NCBI RefSeq assembly: GCF_016862175.1
Contig: NZ_BOML01000075.1
Coordinates: 1 to 64,000 of the forward strand
DNA from: Paractinoplanes durhamensis
GTDB taxonomy: Bacteria > Actinomycetota > Actinomycetes > Mycobacteriales > Micromonosporaceae
Length of the DNA stretch: 64,000 nucleotides
Direction of reading: 5' to 3'
Positions 18,009-26,667 of this stretch are shown here, piece by piece (within the stretch, counting starts at the first letter, position 1; every line of letters starts with the position of its first letter). The translations under genes were made by a program, and so were the position numbers. Under the pieces are notes generated by a model. The model worked only from the letters and a program-made list of their open reading frames with translations, was not told the origin of the DNA and ran no database searches.

Positions 18009-18588
18009 CCGAGGCGTCGAGGAGGCGCTCGGCGATCGAGCGGGCCAGCGCGGCCGCGCCGGCCTGCCGGTCCATCCGGGCGCCGACCGAGGCACCGTCG
18101 TAGAGGACCACCAGCTGGGCCGCGAGGGCGGCCGGGTCGGCCACCCCGGCATCGCGGGCCAGCTCGGTGAACAGACCCCTGGTCCAGGCCCGGTTGGCGG
18201 TGGAGACCTGCTCGACGGCGCCGCCCTCGTCCACCGACTCGGCGCTGGCGTTGTAGAAGGCGCACCCGCGGAACCCGGGCATGGCGGTCACCTCGGCAAG
18301 CACGTCGAAGACGCCGAGGATCCGGTCGCGCGGGTTGTCGAAGCGCTCGAGCCCGGCCAGCAGCCGGTTGCGGCGCAGCTCGTGCCGGTGCTCCAGATAG
18401 GCCCGGACCAGCTCCTCCTTGCTGCCGAAGGAGGTGTAGAGCGACGCCTTGGCGACCCCGGCGCGCTCGATGATGCGGTCGATGCCGACGGTGTGCACAC
18501 CTTCGGCGTAGAAGAGCTCGTCCGCGGCGGCCAGCAGGCGGTCGCGTGCCGACGGTTTGCGCGTCGCGGAGGGTGATGCAGGGGACAT
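17998..18588 (-). CDS. TetR-family repressor
   Basis: 196 residues. The N-terminal helix-turn-helix covers residues about 12-55, with RDRLLAAADELFYAEGVHT and GIDRIIERAGVAKASLYTSF, typical of TetR. The C-terminal ligand domain has CAFYNASAE. It is transcribed away from an MFS gene, and two copies of one operator sequence lie between them, so this pair is a self-contained repressor/efflux unit. Confidence 0.92.
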   Translation of the reverse strand: MSPASPSATRKPSARDRLLAAADELFYAEGVHTVGIDRIIERAGVAKASLYTSFGSKEELVRAYLEHRHELRRNRLLAGLERFDNPRDRILGVFDVLAEVTAMPGFRGCAFYNASAESVDEGGAVEQVSTANRAWTRGLFTELARDAGVADPAALAAQLVVLYDGASVGARMDRQAGAAALARSIAERLLDASVTA

Positions 18589-18603
18589 GCGGTTGACGAT
18601 ACC

Positions 18604-18645
18604 AGACAGGTCTGTCTAGTCTCGGTCGAGCAGACAGACCTGTCT
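18604..18645. promoter_or_regulatory. Tandem TetR operators between the repressor and MFS genes
   Basis: Two palindromes with the same half-sites: AGACAG-GT-CTGTCT at 18604-18617 and AGACAG-AC-CTGTCT at 18632-18645, centres 28 bp apart. Both arms are perfect. They sit 16 bp from the TetR start and 23 bp from the MFS start, ideal for simultaneous control of both genes. Repressor binding is inferred. Confidence 0.8.
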
Positions 18646-18668
18646 GTTCAGAAACCTCAGGGGGAATC

Positions 18669-19886
18669 ATGACCACCGTCGCCGAAGCGCCTCCGGTCGT
18701 TCGCAGCCGTCGGTTGTCCCGCCCGCTCGCCTTCGCGGCCATCGCCGCCGTCTTCGTGACGTTCTCCGCCGCGTCCGCCGCACCGTCCCCGCTCTACGTC
18801 GTCTACCAGCATCTGTGGGGCTTCTCGGCGACCACGCTGACGGTGATCTTCGCGGTCTACGTGCTCGGGCTGATCGGGTCGCTGCTGATGCTCGGCGCCC
18901 TCTCCGACCACATCGGCCGCCGGCCGGTGCTGGCCGCCGCGATCGCCCTCGAGGCCGCCTCGCTCGCCCTCTTCCTGACCGCCGGCGACGTGACCGTGCT
19001 GCTCGTGGCCCGGCTGCTGCAGGGCATCGCGACCGGCGCCGCACTCACCACGCTCGGCGCGGCCCTGGTCGACCTCAACCCGCCGCACGCCCCCGGCCGG
19101 GCCGGGCTGATCAACGGCATCGCCCCGACCGCCGGGCTGGCCGTCGGCGCGCTCGGCTGCGGCGCGCTGGTCCAGTTCGCCCCCGAGCCCACCCACCTGG
19201 TCTGGGCCCTGCTGCTCGCGGCCATGGTCCTGGCGGCCGTGGTGGTGGCCCGGCTGCCGGAGACCTCGGTCCGGCGGCCCGGTGCGGTCGCCTCGCTCTC
19301 GCCCCGGCTCGGAGTGCCGGCCCGGCTCCGCGCCGACGTGCTCGCCCTGGTGCCGATCATCGTGGCCAGCTGGGCGATCGGTGGCCTCTACCTGTCGCTC
19401 GGCCCGTCGGTCGCGGCCGCCGAGCTCGGGCTCACCAACCACCTGATCGGCGGGCTGGTGGTGACGTTGCTCTGCGGCACCGGCGCGATCACCTCGTACG
19501 CGATGCGCACCCTGCCCACCCCGCGCGTGCTCACCCTGGCCGCCGCCCTGCTCACCGTCGGTTCGGTGATCAGCGTGGCCGGCGTCGAGTGGTCGAGCAT
19601 CGTGGTCGCCGCGATCGGCACGGTCATCTCCGGCGTCGGCTTCGGCGCCTCGGCGCTGGCCTCGTTCGGCACGCTCGCCGTCCTGGCCGCGCCGCACGAG
19701 CGCGGCGAGCTGTTCGCGGTCGCGCTGACCATCGCGTACACCGCGTTCAGCGTGCCCGCGGTGATCGCCGGTTTCGCCGCCACGTCGGTCGGCCTGCACC
19801 GCACCACGCTGATCTACGGCCTGGTGGTGGCGGTGCTCGCGGCGACGGCGCTGACCGCCCAACGGCTGAGGTCACGAATCGTCTGA
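18669..19886 (+). CDS. MFS transporter controlled by the adjacent TetR
   Basis: 405 residues with about twelve helices. The first cytoplasmic loop has motif A as LGALSDHIGRRPVLAAA, and LLQGIATGAALTTLGAAL lies in helix 4. It starts with ATG preceded by AGGGGGA. The divergent TetR repressor and the doubled operator immediately upstream predict induction by a substrate of this pump. Substrate not identifiable. Confidence 0.88.
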   Translation: MTTVAEAPPVVRSRRLSRPLAFAAIAAVFVTFSAASAAPSPLYVVYQHLWGFSATTLTVIFAVYVLGLIGSLLMLGALSDHIGRRPVLAAAIALEAASLALFLTAGDVTVLLVARLLQGIATGAALTTLGAALVDLNPPHAPGRAGLINGIAPTAGLAVGALGCGALVQFAPEPTHLVWALLLAAMVLAAVVVARLPETSVRRPGAVASLSPRLGVPARLRADVLALVPIIVASWAIGGLYLSLGPSVAAAELGLTNHLIGGLVVTLLCGTGAITSYAMRTLPTPRVLTLAAALLTVGSVISVAGVEWSSIVVAAIGTVISGVGFGASALASFGTLAVLAAPHERGELFAVALTIAYTAFSVPAVIAGFAATSVGLHRTTLIYGLVVAVLAATALTAQRLRSRIV

Positions 19887-19983
19887 ACAGCCCATCTTTC
19901 GTGATGTCCCGGCGTGGATGGTCCCATTTGGGGCGGTCCACGCCGCAGCATATGGGGCGAAACGGACTTAGGGAGCTGGGTTA

Positions 19984-21585
19984 ATGCGAAGAAGACTTCT
20001 GGCGGCGGCCGTGACGATCGCCGTGGCGGCGACCGGTGCCGTGGCGACGGGGGCCCGCGCGGACGCCCGGCTCAAGCCCGGCTACCCCAAGCTGACCTGG
20101 GGGACGTGCACCGAGCAGTCGCTGGTGAGCCGCAAGGCCGAGTGCGGCACCGTGACCGTGCCGATGGACTACAAGGACCCGGACGGCGCGACGGTCGAGC
20201 TGGCCGTCTCCCGGATCAAGCACACCGTCCCGGAGGCGCAGTACCAGGGCATCATGCTGATCAACCCGGGTGGGCCCGGCGCCAAGGGGCAGGGCCTGGC
20301 GGTTCTCGGCGGGCTGGTGCCGAAGAAGGCCGGCGCCGCCTACGACTGGATCGGCTTCGACCCGCGCGGGGTCGGCGCCAGCAAGCCGTCGCTGAGCTGC
20401 GACAGCACCTACGCCGGCTACAACCGGCCGGAGTACGTGCCGACCACGACGGCGATCGAGACGACGTGGCTCAAGCGGGCCGAGAAGTACGCGAAGGACT
20501 GCGCCGAGGCCGGCGGTGACCTGCTCAACCACCTCAAGACCCAGGACACCGTGCGGGACATGGAGAGCATCCGCCTCGTCCTCGGCGCCAACCAGATCAA
20601 CTTCTACGGCTTCTCGTACGGGACGTATCTGGGCCAGGTCTACGCCACGATGTTCCCGTCCCGGGTGCGGCGGATGGTCCTCGACGGCAACGTCGACCCG
20701 GGCCGCGTCTGGTACGACTCGAACCTCGACCAGGACATCGCGTTCGACAAGAACATGAAGATCTACTTCGGCTGGCTGGCCGAGTACGACTCGGTCTACC
20801 ACCTGGGCCGCAACGCCAAGGCGATCGAGCGCCTCTACTACAGCGAGCGGACCCGGCTGGCCACCAAGCCGGCCGCCGGGGTGATCGGCCCGTCCGAGTT
20901 CACCGACATCTTCCTGCAGGCCGGCTACTACATCTTCGGCTGGGAGGAGATCGCCCAGGCGTTCTCGGCCTGGGTCAAGAAGCGTGACCCGCAGCCGCTG
21001 AAGAAGCTCTACGACAAGAACAACCCCCAGGAAAAGGGCGCCGACAACGGGTACGCCGTTTACCTGGCCGTGCAGTGCACCGACGTGCAGTGGCCGATCA
21101 GCTGGACCAAGTGGACCGCCGACAACTGGGAGGTGCACCGCAAGGCGCCGTTCGAGACCTGGGCCAACGCCTGGTACAACGTGCCCTGCCGCACCTGGGG
21201 AGGTAGGGCCGGCATCCCGACCACCGTCTCCGGCGAGACCGCGCCGCCGATCCTGCTGATCAGCGAGACGCTGGACGCGGCCACCCCGTTCAACGGCAGC
21301 CTCGAGGTGCGCAAGCGGTTCCCGCGCTCGGCCCTGATCGAGGGCGTCGGCGGCACCACGCACGCCGGGTCGCTCTTCGGTGACGAGTGCATCGACAACA
21401 CGATCGCCGATTACCTCGCCACCGGTGTACTCCCCAAGCGGAAGCCCGGTGAGCGCTCGGACAAGCGCTGCCCGCCGATCGCCCGGCCGAACCCGGTCGC
21501 CGACGGGGGCGACAAGAAGCCGGCCAAGCGGTCCGCGGTCGACCCGGCCCGGCTCGAGCTGCAGCGGGCGCTCGTCCAGCGGTAG
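19984..21585 (+). CDS. Secreted alpha/beta hydrolase of the tripeptidyl aminopeptidase type
   Basis: 533 residues. The first 28 or so form a signal peptide (RRRLLAAAVTIAVAATGAVA, cleavage near ARA-DA). The hydrolase core shows the oxyanion region LINPGGPGAKGQ, WIGFDPRGVGAS and the nucleophile elbow GFSYGTYLGQ. The C-terminal TAP-like domain includes LLISETLDAATPF and the His region GTTHAGSLFGDECID. This is the architecture of Streptomyces tripeptidyl aminopeptidases and mycolate-associated SlpD/E-like enzymes. It probably trims N-terminal tripeptides from secreted proteins or processes peptides for uptake. The start is ATG 19984, preceded by GGGAG. The last 40 residues are basic and poorly conserved. 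Confidence 0.85.
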   Translation: MRRRLLAAAVTIAVAATGAVATGARADARLKPGYPKLTWGTCTEQSLVSRKAECGTVTVPMDYKDPDGATVELAVSRIKHTVPEAQYQGIMLINPGGPGAKGQGLAVLGGLVPKKAGAAYDWIGFDPRGVGASKPSLSCDSTYAGYNRPEYVPTTTAIETTWLKRAEKYAKDCAEAGGDLLNHLKTQDTVRDMESIRLVLGANQINFYGFSYGTYLGQVYATMFPSRVRRMVLDGNVDPGRVWYDSNLDQDIAFDKNMKIYFGWLAEYDSVYHLGRNAKAIERLYYSERTRLATKPAAGVIGPSEFTDIFLQAGYYIFGWEEIAQAFSAWVKKRDPQPLKKLYDKNNPQEKGADNGYAVYLAVQCTDVQWPISWTKWTADNWEVHRKAPFETWANAWYNVPCRTWGGRAGIPTTVSGETAPPILLISETLDAATPFNGSLEVRKRFPRSALIEGVGGTTHAGSLFGDECIDNTIADYLATGVLPKRKPGERSDKRCPPIARPNPVADGGDKKPAKRSAVDPARLELQRALVQR

Positions 21586-21673
21586 ATCCCACGGCAGTGG
21601 ATCGCAGACCGGCCGGGTGAGCCGCAACACTCCCCGGCCGGTCGGCAACCGTCGGCGGCTAAGCTCGAAATCG

Positions 21674-21766
21674 CGAAGGGGAGTAGCTCCCAATGTCGCG
21701 GTCGACATGCTGACACCCTCGGGTGTCCGGCCGCGCGGCCTCATCACGAGGCGAGCGAGACCTTCG
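21674..21766 (+). ncRNA. yybP-ykoY manganese riboswitch aptamer
   Basis: Recognised from conserved blocks: AAGGGGAGTAGC at 21676-21687, GTCGACATGCTGACA at about 21701-21715, and GCGAGCGAGACCTTCG at 21751-21766. The closing stem CGAAGG (21674-21679) pairs with CCTTCG (21761-21766). This family senses Mn2+ and commonly precedes TMEM165/GDT1 and MntP-type exporters, which is exactly the gene here. It is followed by an intrinsic terminator, so control is probably by antitermination when Mn2+ binds. Confidence 0.9.
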
Positions 21767-21815
21767 ACTTGGCTGTTTGACAACGGCCGGGTCGAGGTCG
21801 CCCTGGGCAAACTTC

Positions 21816-21845
21816 CTCCCGGTCCTGACGTACCGGGAGTTTTTT
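21816..21845 (+). terminator. Riboswitch-linked intrinsic terminator overlapping the GDT1 Shine-Dalgarno
   Basis: CTCCCGGT (21816-21823) pairs perfectly with ACCGGGAG (21832-21839), followed by six T residues, an unusually canonical terminator for this GC-rich genome. GGGAG at 21835-21839 lies 7 bp before the GTG start, so the same hairpin would also hide the ribosome site. GTCGAGGTC at 21791-21799 can nearly pair with GACCTTCGAC in the 3' side of the aptamer stem, a possible alternative fold. Confidence 0.85.
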
Positions 21846-21846
21846 C

Positions 21847-22434
21847 GTGGATGGGTTCCTCGCCGCGCTGGCGATCAGCTTCGCGGTCATCTTCGTTGCC
21901 GAGCTCGGGGACAAATCCCAGCTCATGGCGCTGACCTTCGCCACCCGCTTCAAGACGTGGCCGGTTCTCATCGGCATCACCGTGGCCACCGCCGTGGTGC
22001 ACCTCGTGTCGGTCGGCATCGGCTACGGCCTCGGCGCGACCCTGCCGACCGGCTGGATCTCGCTGGTCGCCGGCGTCGCCTTCCTCGCCTTCGGCGCCTG
22101 GACGCTGCGAGGTGACAAACTTACCGACGACGAGAAGTCGAAGGCCGAGCGCAGCACCGGTTCGGCGATCTGGGCCGTCGGTGGCGCGTTCTTCCTGGCC
22201 GAGCTGGGCGACAAGACGATGCTGGCGACGATCACGCTCGCCACCCAGCACGGCTGGTTCGGCACCTGGGTCGGCTCGACCGTCGGCATGGTCGCCGCCG
22301 ACGCGCTGGCCATCCTGGTGGGGCGGATGCTCGGCCGGCACCTGCCGGAGAAGGCCATCAAGTACGGTGCCGCCGTGCTCTTCGCTATCTTCGGCATCTG
22401 GTTGATCGTGGAAGCGATCATCGAACTGCGATAA
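21847..22434 (+). CDS. TMEM165/GDT1 (UPF0016) family manganese exporter
   Basis: 195 residues with six predicted helices in two homologous halves. Each half carries the family signature: AELGDKSQLM near residue 18 and AELGDKTMLAT near residue 118. These Glu-x-Gly-Asp motifs form the cation path in GDT1 proteins, known to move Mn2+ and Ca2+. The upstream Mn2+ riboswitch makes manganese efflux the best-supported role here. The GTG start at 21847 directly follows the terminator U-tract. The cyclase gene begins 19 bp downstream and may share the transcript. Confidence 0.9.
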   Translation: MDGFLAALAISFAVIFVAELGDKSQLMALTFATRFKTWPVLIGITVATAVVHLVSVGIGYGLGATLPTGWISLVAGVAFLAFGAWTLRGDKLTDDEKSKAERSTGSAIWAVGGAFFLAELGDKTMLATITLATQHGWFGTWVGSTVGMVAADALAILVGRMLGRHLPEKAIKYGAAVLFAIFGIWLIVEAIIELR

Positions 22435-22453
22435 CTGCGATAGGGGAGCTGCC

Positions 22454-23407
22454 GTGCTGCGGTACCGGGCCGAGCTGGACGCCGACATCACCCTGGCCAG
22501 CGGCGGCAGCCTGCGGGCGCGGGGCCTGCTGGTGGACGTTCCGCACGCCGAGGTCAGCCACCCGGAGATCGCCGCCTGCGCGGTCGCCGGGCTCGGCCTG
22601 CGCGACGTGGCGCGGGTCGAGCTGGACCAGGTGCGGATCTTCGCCGAGGAGGCCGCCCCGGGCGCCGGGCGGAGTCCGGGCCGGATCGAGTACGTCGAGC
22701 TCAGCCACGTGATCGAAGCGGGCATGACCACCTACCCGGGCATGCCCGTCCCGGTCATCACCGCCCATCGGACCTGGGAGCAGTCCCGGCCGTACTACGC
22801 CGAGGGCACCGAGTTCAGCATCGACCGGATCGAGATGGTCGGGCAGACCGGCACCTACCTGGACAGCCCCCGGCATCGCTACCCGGACGGCGCCGACCTG
22901 GCCGGGTTGCCGCTCGGCCGGCTCGCCGACCTGCCGGCCGTGGTGGTCCGGACGGTCGGGACCGGCCGGCGGGTGATCGACGCGGAGGACCTCGAGCCGT
23001 ACGTGGTGGCCGGGCACGCGGTGCTGCTGCACACCGGCCAGGACCGGCACTGGGCGACGCCGGAGTACGGCACCGACGCGCCGTTCCTGACCGAGGCCGG
23101 CGCGAAGCTGCTGGCCGACCGGGGTGCGGCCCTGGTCGGGATCGACTCGTTCAACATCGACGACGCCACGCCGGCCGGGCCGCGGCCGGCGCACAGCGTC
23201 CTGCTGGCGGCCGGCATCCCGATCGTCGAGCACCTCACCAACCTCGGCGAGCTGCCGCCGCTCGGCGCCCGGTTCACCGCGACGCCCCCGCGGATCGTCG
23301 CCTTCGGCACGTTCCCGGTGCGCGCGTTCGCCACCATGCCGTACTTCGAGCCACACGATCACACCCGCTCAGCCGGCTGGCTTCCGACCACGGGCCCATG
23401 GTCATGA
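22454..23407 (+). CDS. Cyclase-family (kynurenine formamidase-like) protein with N-terminal extension
   Basis: 317 residues from GTG 22454, with AGGGGAG 8 bp upstream. Residues about 1-75 are an extra N-terminal region of unknown function. Residues 76-290 match the cyclase/formamidase family, a metal-dependent hydrolase fold: ELSHVIEAGMTTYPGMPVP and VGQTGTYLDSPRHRYPDG. The canonical HxGTHxDxPxH metal motif reads QTGTYLDSPRH here, so two of the histidines are replaced by Gln and Tyr while Asp and the last His remain. Substrate unknown, and metal use may differ from true kynurenine formamidases. It may be cotranscribed with the GDT1 gene. Confidence 0.75.
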   Translation: MLRYRAELDADITLASGGSLRARGLLVDVPHAEVSHPEIAACAVAGLGLRDVARVELDQVRIFAEEAAPGAGRSPGRIEYVELSHVIEAGMTTYPGMPVPVITAHRTWEQSRPYYAEGTEFSIDRIEMVGQTGTYLDSPRHRYPDGADLAGLPLGRLADLPAVVVRTVGTGRRVIDAEDLEPYVVAGHAVLLHTGQDRHWATPEYGTDAPFLTEAGAKLLADRGAALVGIDSFNIDDATPAGPRPAHSVLLAAGIPIVEHLTNLGELPPLGARFTATPPRIVAFGTFPVRAFATMPYFEPHDHTRSAGWLPTTGPWS

Positions 23408-23492
23408 CCGCCTGCACCGAGCGGCACTCAGCCGCACCTGCGGACGGCCTCGCAGGCGAGGGCCAGAAGGGCATGACAAAAGAGGCTCAGTC

Positions 23493-24752
23493 ATGACTCC
23501 GGTCGGCACGGCCGTCGCTCTCGCGGCCGTGCAATTTCAGCGCGGTGACCCGGACGCCGCGGCCGACACGCTCGGCCCGGTGCTGGCGGCCGAGCCGGAC
23601 AACATCCGCGCGCTGGTGCTGATGACCCACGCCCAGCTCGCCCTCAAGAAGCCCGAACTCGCCCACCAGGTCGCCCAGCAGGCAGTCAGGGTGGCGCCGG
23701 ACTCGGCCGAGACGCTCGGTGCGCTGAGCCGGGCGCTGACCGGGCTGGACCGGCACGACGAGGCGATCGAGGTGGCGCAGCGGGCCACCCGGCTGGAACC
23801 GGACAACGCCTACCGGCACAACCGGCTGGCCTGGGCGCTGCTCGGCGACCGGCGGCGGGCGGTCGAGGCCGAGCACGCGGCCCGGCTCGCCGTGCAGCTC
23901 GACCCGAACGAGGCCGACTTCCGGATCACCTACGCGATGGTGATGAAGCAGCTCGACTACCCCGATCGGGCCCGGCAGGCGCTGCGCGACGCACTCGCCC
24001 TGGAACCGGACAACGCGGTGGCGCAGCACGAGCTGGCCACCCTCGACGTGGTGCACCGCAATCCGTTCGCGCTCGGCCGGTTGGCCCGGGGCGCGAGCGG
24101 GCTGGCCGGGGCACTGCGCAGTGACCCGCGGCAGCAGGCCAGCAAGTTCATGCTCGACGTGGCGCTGCGGCGCTTCCTGGTCTACACGGCGGTGCTGCTC
24201 GCGGTGCTGGCCTACGTGGGCTGGCGGATGACCGAGTTCTCGGTGACCGGGGCGCGGGTGCTGGCCGGGGCGTCCGCGCTGACCACGGTCGCGTTCGCCG
24301 CGTACTTCGTGCTGCGGCTGGACCGCTCCCTGCGTACGTACCTGATGTCCGTGCTCACCCACGGCCGTCAGCGGATCGCCGCGATCGGCTTCGCACTCTG
24401 CCTTCTTCTGCTCCTGACCGCGACGTTCGCACCGGCCGGATGGCTGCCGTGGCTGCTCGGCGCCGCCGCTCTGGGCGGCTTCGCCGTCCGGCTGCTCACC
24501 GTGTCGGCCACCAACGCGCATGTCCGCGCGGCCGGCGTCGGCACCCCGCCGGACAGGGTCAGTGTCGTGCTCTGGTGGGTGATCATCGTCTGCATGGTCG
24601 CCGCGATCCTGCTGCAGATCGGCACGGCCGACGCCGCCTGGTGGTTCTCGGCCGTCGCCCTGACGCTGGTGCTGGCCGCTTTCGCCTGCCTGGCGGTGAT
24701 CGTTCGGCGGCGTCGCGCCCGGCGGGATACTTTCCGGGGAATCCGCAGATGA
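23493..24752 (+). CDS. TPR protein with C-terminal membrane domain
   Basis: 419 residues from ATG 23493. Residues about 5-200 comprise five or so tetratricopeptide repeats (PVLAAEPDNIRALVLM, AVRVAPDSAETLGALSRAL, ATRLEPDNAYRHNRLAWAL, ALALEPDNAVAQHELATL). The remainder has about five to six hydrophobic helices starting at FLVYTAVLLAVLAYVGW. The TPR platform would face the cytoplasm and recruit partner proteins to the membrane. The next gene encodes a shorter TPR protein without the membrane part, clearly paralogous, suggesting duplication. Confidence 0.8.
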   Translation: MTPVGTAVALAAVQFQRGDPDAAADTLGPVLAAEPDNIRALVLMTHAQLALKKPELAHQVAQQAVRVAPDSAETLGALSRALTGLDRHDEAIEVAQRATRLEPDNAYRHNRLAWALLGDRRRAVEAEHAARLAVQLDPNEADFRITYAMVMKQLDYPDRARQALRDALALEPDNAVAQHELATLDVVHRNPFALGRLARGASGLAGALRSDPRQQASKFMLDVALRRFLVYTAVLLAVLAYVGWRMTEFSVTGARVLAGASALTTVAFAAYFVLRLDRSLRTYLMSVLTHGRQRIAAIGFALCLLLLLTATFAPAGWLPWLLGAAALGGFAVRLLTVSATNAHVRAAGVGTPPDRVSVVLWWVIIVCMVAAILLQIGTADAAWWFSAVALTLVLAAFACLAVIVRRRRARRDTFRGIRR

Positions 24753-24780
24753 ATTGCGGCATTTCGCCGAGAATGGGCGG

Positions 24781-25416
24781 GTGACTCCCTCCACCGAGCA
24801 GAGTGCCACCGCGCTGGGCATCGCCCGCGCGGCGGCGCTGTTCGAGCGGCTGGACGTCACCGCGGCGATAGCCACCCTCGAACCGGTGCTGGCGGCCGAG
24901 CCGAACTCGCTGGACGGCTGGCACCTGATGGCCCGCCTCCGGCTCGCCGCCGACCAGGCGGCGGGCGCGTTCGACGCGGCCAACCGGGCCATCGCGCTGG
25001 CCCCGGACAACCCCCGGTCGCTGGCCACCGCCAGCCGGGCGCTGTCCCTGCTCGGCCGGCACGAGGAGGCCGTCACGATGGCCTACCGGGCGGTGATCGC
25101 CGAACCGATCAACGCGCTCTGGCACGACCGGGTGGCCTGGGCGCTCATCGCCGCCGACCGCCAGTTCGCCGACGCCGAGCAGGCCGCGCGCACCGCGATC
25201 GGGCTCGACCCTAACGAGGCGCACTACTACTTCACGCACGGCGTGACGCTGGACGCGCTCGGACACTCCGACCAGGCCCGGCAGGCGCTGCTCACCTCGC
25301 TGAAGATGGAACCGGAGAACCCGGTCGCCCAACACCGGCTGGCCATGCTCAACGGCGAGGCCGCCCGCGAGGAGAAGCCGAAGAAGCGCAGCTGGCTGCC
25401 GTTCCGCCGAAAATAG
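24781..25416 (+). CDS. Soluble TPR protein, paralogue of the upstream gene
   Basis: 211 residues from GTG 24781; a TTG at 24754 in the same frame is an alternative start. Contains about four to five TPR units (PVLAAEPNSLDGWHLMARL, AIALAPDNPRSLATASRAL, AIGLDPNEAHYYFTHGV, LKMEPENPVAQHRLAML), spaced as in the preceding protein, and then a basic C-terminus KPKKRSWLPFRRK. No membrane helix or signal peptide. The gap to the upstream gene is 28 bp, so they are probably cotranscribed and may act together as protein-interaction scaffolds. Confidence 0.78.
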   Translation: MTPSTEQSATALGIARAAALFERLDVTAAIATLEPVLAAEPNSLDGWHLMARLRLAADQAAGAFDAANRAIALAPDNPRSLATASRALSLLGRHEEAVTMAYRAVIAEPINALWHDRVAWALIAADRQFADAEQAARTAIGLDPNEAHYYFTHGVTLDALGHSDQARQALLTSLKMEPENPVAQHRLAMLNGEAAREEKPKKRSWLPFRRK

Positions 25417-25464
25417 GGGGACGCCTTTGTTCCGGTCAAGGTGGCGGTGGGGCCGGTGGCGGTG

Positions 25465-26667
25465 TCAGCGCGTGTAGGCGAGCAGGTCCAGGTCGCGGAC
25501 CGCGGCCGGCTCGGCGGCCTGCACCCGCAGGTCGCCGGTGACCGAGAAGAGCGAGAGCGTCGTCCGCCCGCTCGCGCGGGTGCGGACCAGCAGGTTGCCG
25601 TCCGGGTCGAAGACCGCGCCGACCACGCTGCCGGCCACCGGCAGCGCCATCAGGTCGCCGGTGATCGTGTCGACCACGGCGTCGGCGGTGTCCGGGCTCG
25701 CGGTGCCGATGTCGCCGGTGGTCTGCAGCGGCACGGTCACGTGGCTGCCGGTCGAGTCCACGCTGGTCAGCTTGCAGGCGGCCAGGCCGTCCGGGTTGTC
25801 CACCGGCTGCCGGTCGCCGAAGACCGGGACCACCGCGTCGGAGCCGTCGGCGGTGACCTTCAGCGAGCAGTAGGCGGTCGCGTACACCAACTTCAGGCCG
25901 TCGCCCGACCAGCGCAGATGCTGCCCGGCCGCCAGCGCGCCGGCCAGCGGGGTGAGCACGCCCGATTCGACCTGGAGGATCGCCGGGCTGTTCGCGTCGA
26001 CCAGCAGCCGGTCGCCGGCCGGTGACCACACCGGAGCCTGCGCGGCCGTGCTGACCCCGGTGGCGACCTGCTCGGTCTCCGGGCTGCCGGTCTCGCCGAT
26101 CAGCAGGGCGCCGTCGAGGGCGTACGCGATGCGGTCGCCGTCCGGGGAGATGCCGACCGGGGAGGGAGCGTCGGCCAGCACGGTCTTGGCGCCGCCGTCC
26201 GCCGGGGACAGCCGCACGACGTCCGGCCGGCTGCCGGACTCCTGGTAGAAGACGTGCCCGGGCAGGTCGCGCAGCGCGCGGGACTGCGGGGTGGCGGTGC
26301 TCGCGGAGACCTGCGGCCGGTTCTTCCGGCGGGCCGGTGTGGTGGAGAGCCGGCCGGCGTACTGACCCGACGCCGCGGCCGGCGGGGTTGCCGACGGCAT
26401 CGGCTCCGGCGCCGGTTCCCGGGTCGGCGACGACGACGAGACCAGGGCCAGCGGGGACCGGTGCGGGTCGTCGCCGGCCGGGAGCCGCCACAGGCCGCTG
26501 GCCAGCAGTCCGAGTGCGGCCAGGGCGGCGACCGTGCCGACGGCGGCCTCGCGGCGGGCGATCCGGCGGGAGCGGTGCACCACCCGGTCGTACATGTCGG
26601 CCGGCGCGACCTCGTCGGCCAGTTCGCGCAGGGACTCGCGCAGGCCGTCGTCGCGGGGCGCGGTCAT
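25465..26667 (-). CDS. Membrane-anchored beta-propeller protein paired with the ECF sigma factor
   Basis: 400 residues. A short cytoplasmic N-terminus (about 40 residues, LRESLRELADEVAPADMYDRVVHRSRRIARRE) precedes one membrane helix (VGTVAALAALGLLASGLW, about 43-60). A Pro/Ser-rich linker follows, then a TolB/WD-like extracellular propeller with repeated VRLSPADGG, PVGISPDGDRIAYAL and PVWSPAGDRLLVD units. The ATG overlaps the sigma gene stop by 4 bp. That coupling and the topology suggest an anti-sigma-like or sensor partner for the sigma factor, though no ZAS or other known anti-sigma motif is seen. Confidence 0.75.
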   Translation of the reverse strand: MTAPRDDGLRESLRELADEVAPADMYDRVVHRSRRIARREAAVGTVAALAALGLLASGLWRLPAGDDPHRSPLALVSSSSPTREPAPEPMPSATPPAAASGQYAGRLSTTPARRKNRPQVSASTATPQSRALRDLPGHVFYQESGSRPDVVRLSPADGGAKTVLADAPSPVGISPDGDRIAYALDGALLIGETGSPETEQVATGVSTAAQAPVWSPAGDRLLVDANSPAILQVESGVLTPLAGALAAGQHLRWSGDGLKLVYATAYCSLKVTADGSDAVVPVFGDRQPVDNPDGLAACKLTSVDSTGSHVTVPLQTTGDIGTASPDTADAVVDTITGDLMALPVAGSVVGAVFDPDGNLLVRTRASGRTTLSLFSVTGDLRVQAAEPAAVRDLDLLAYTR

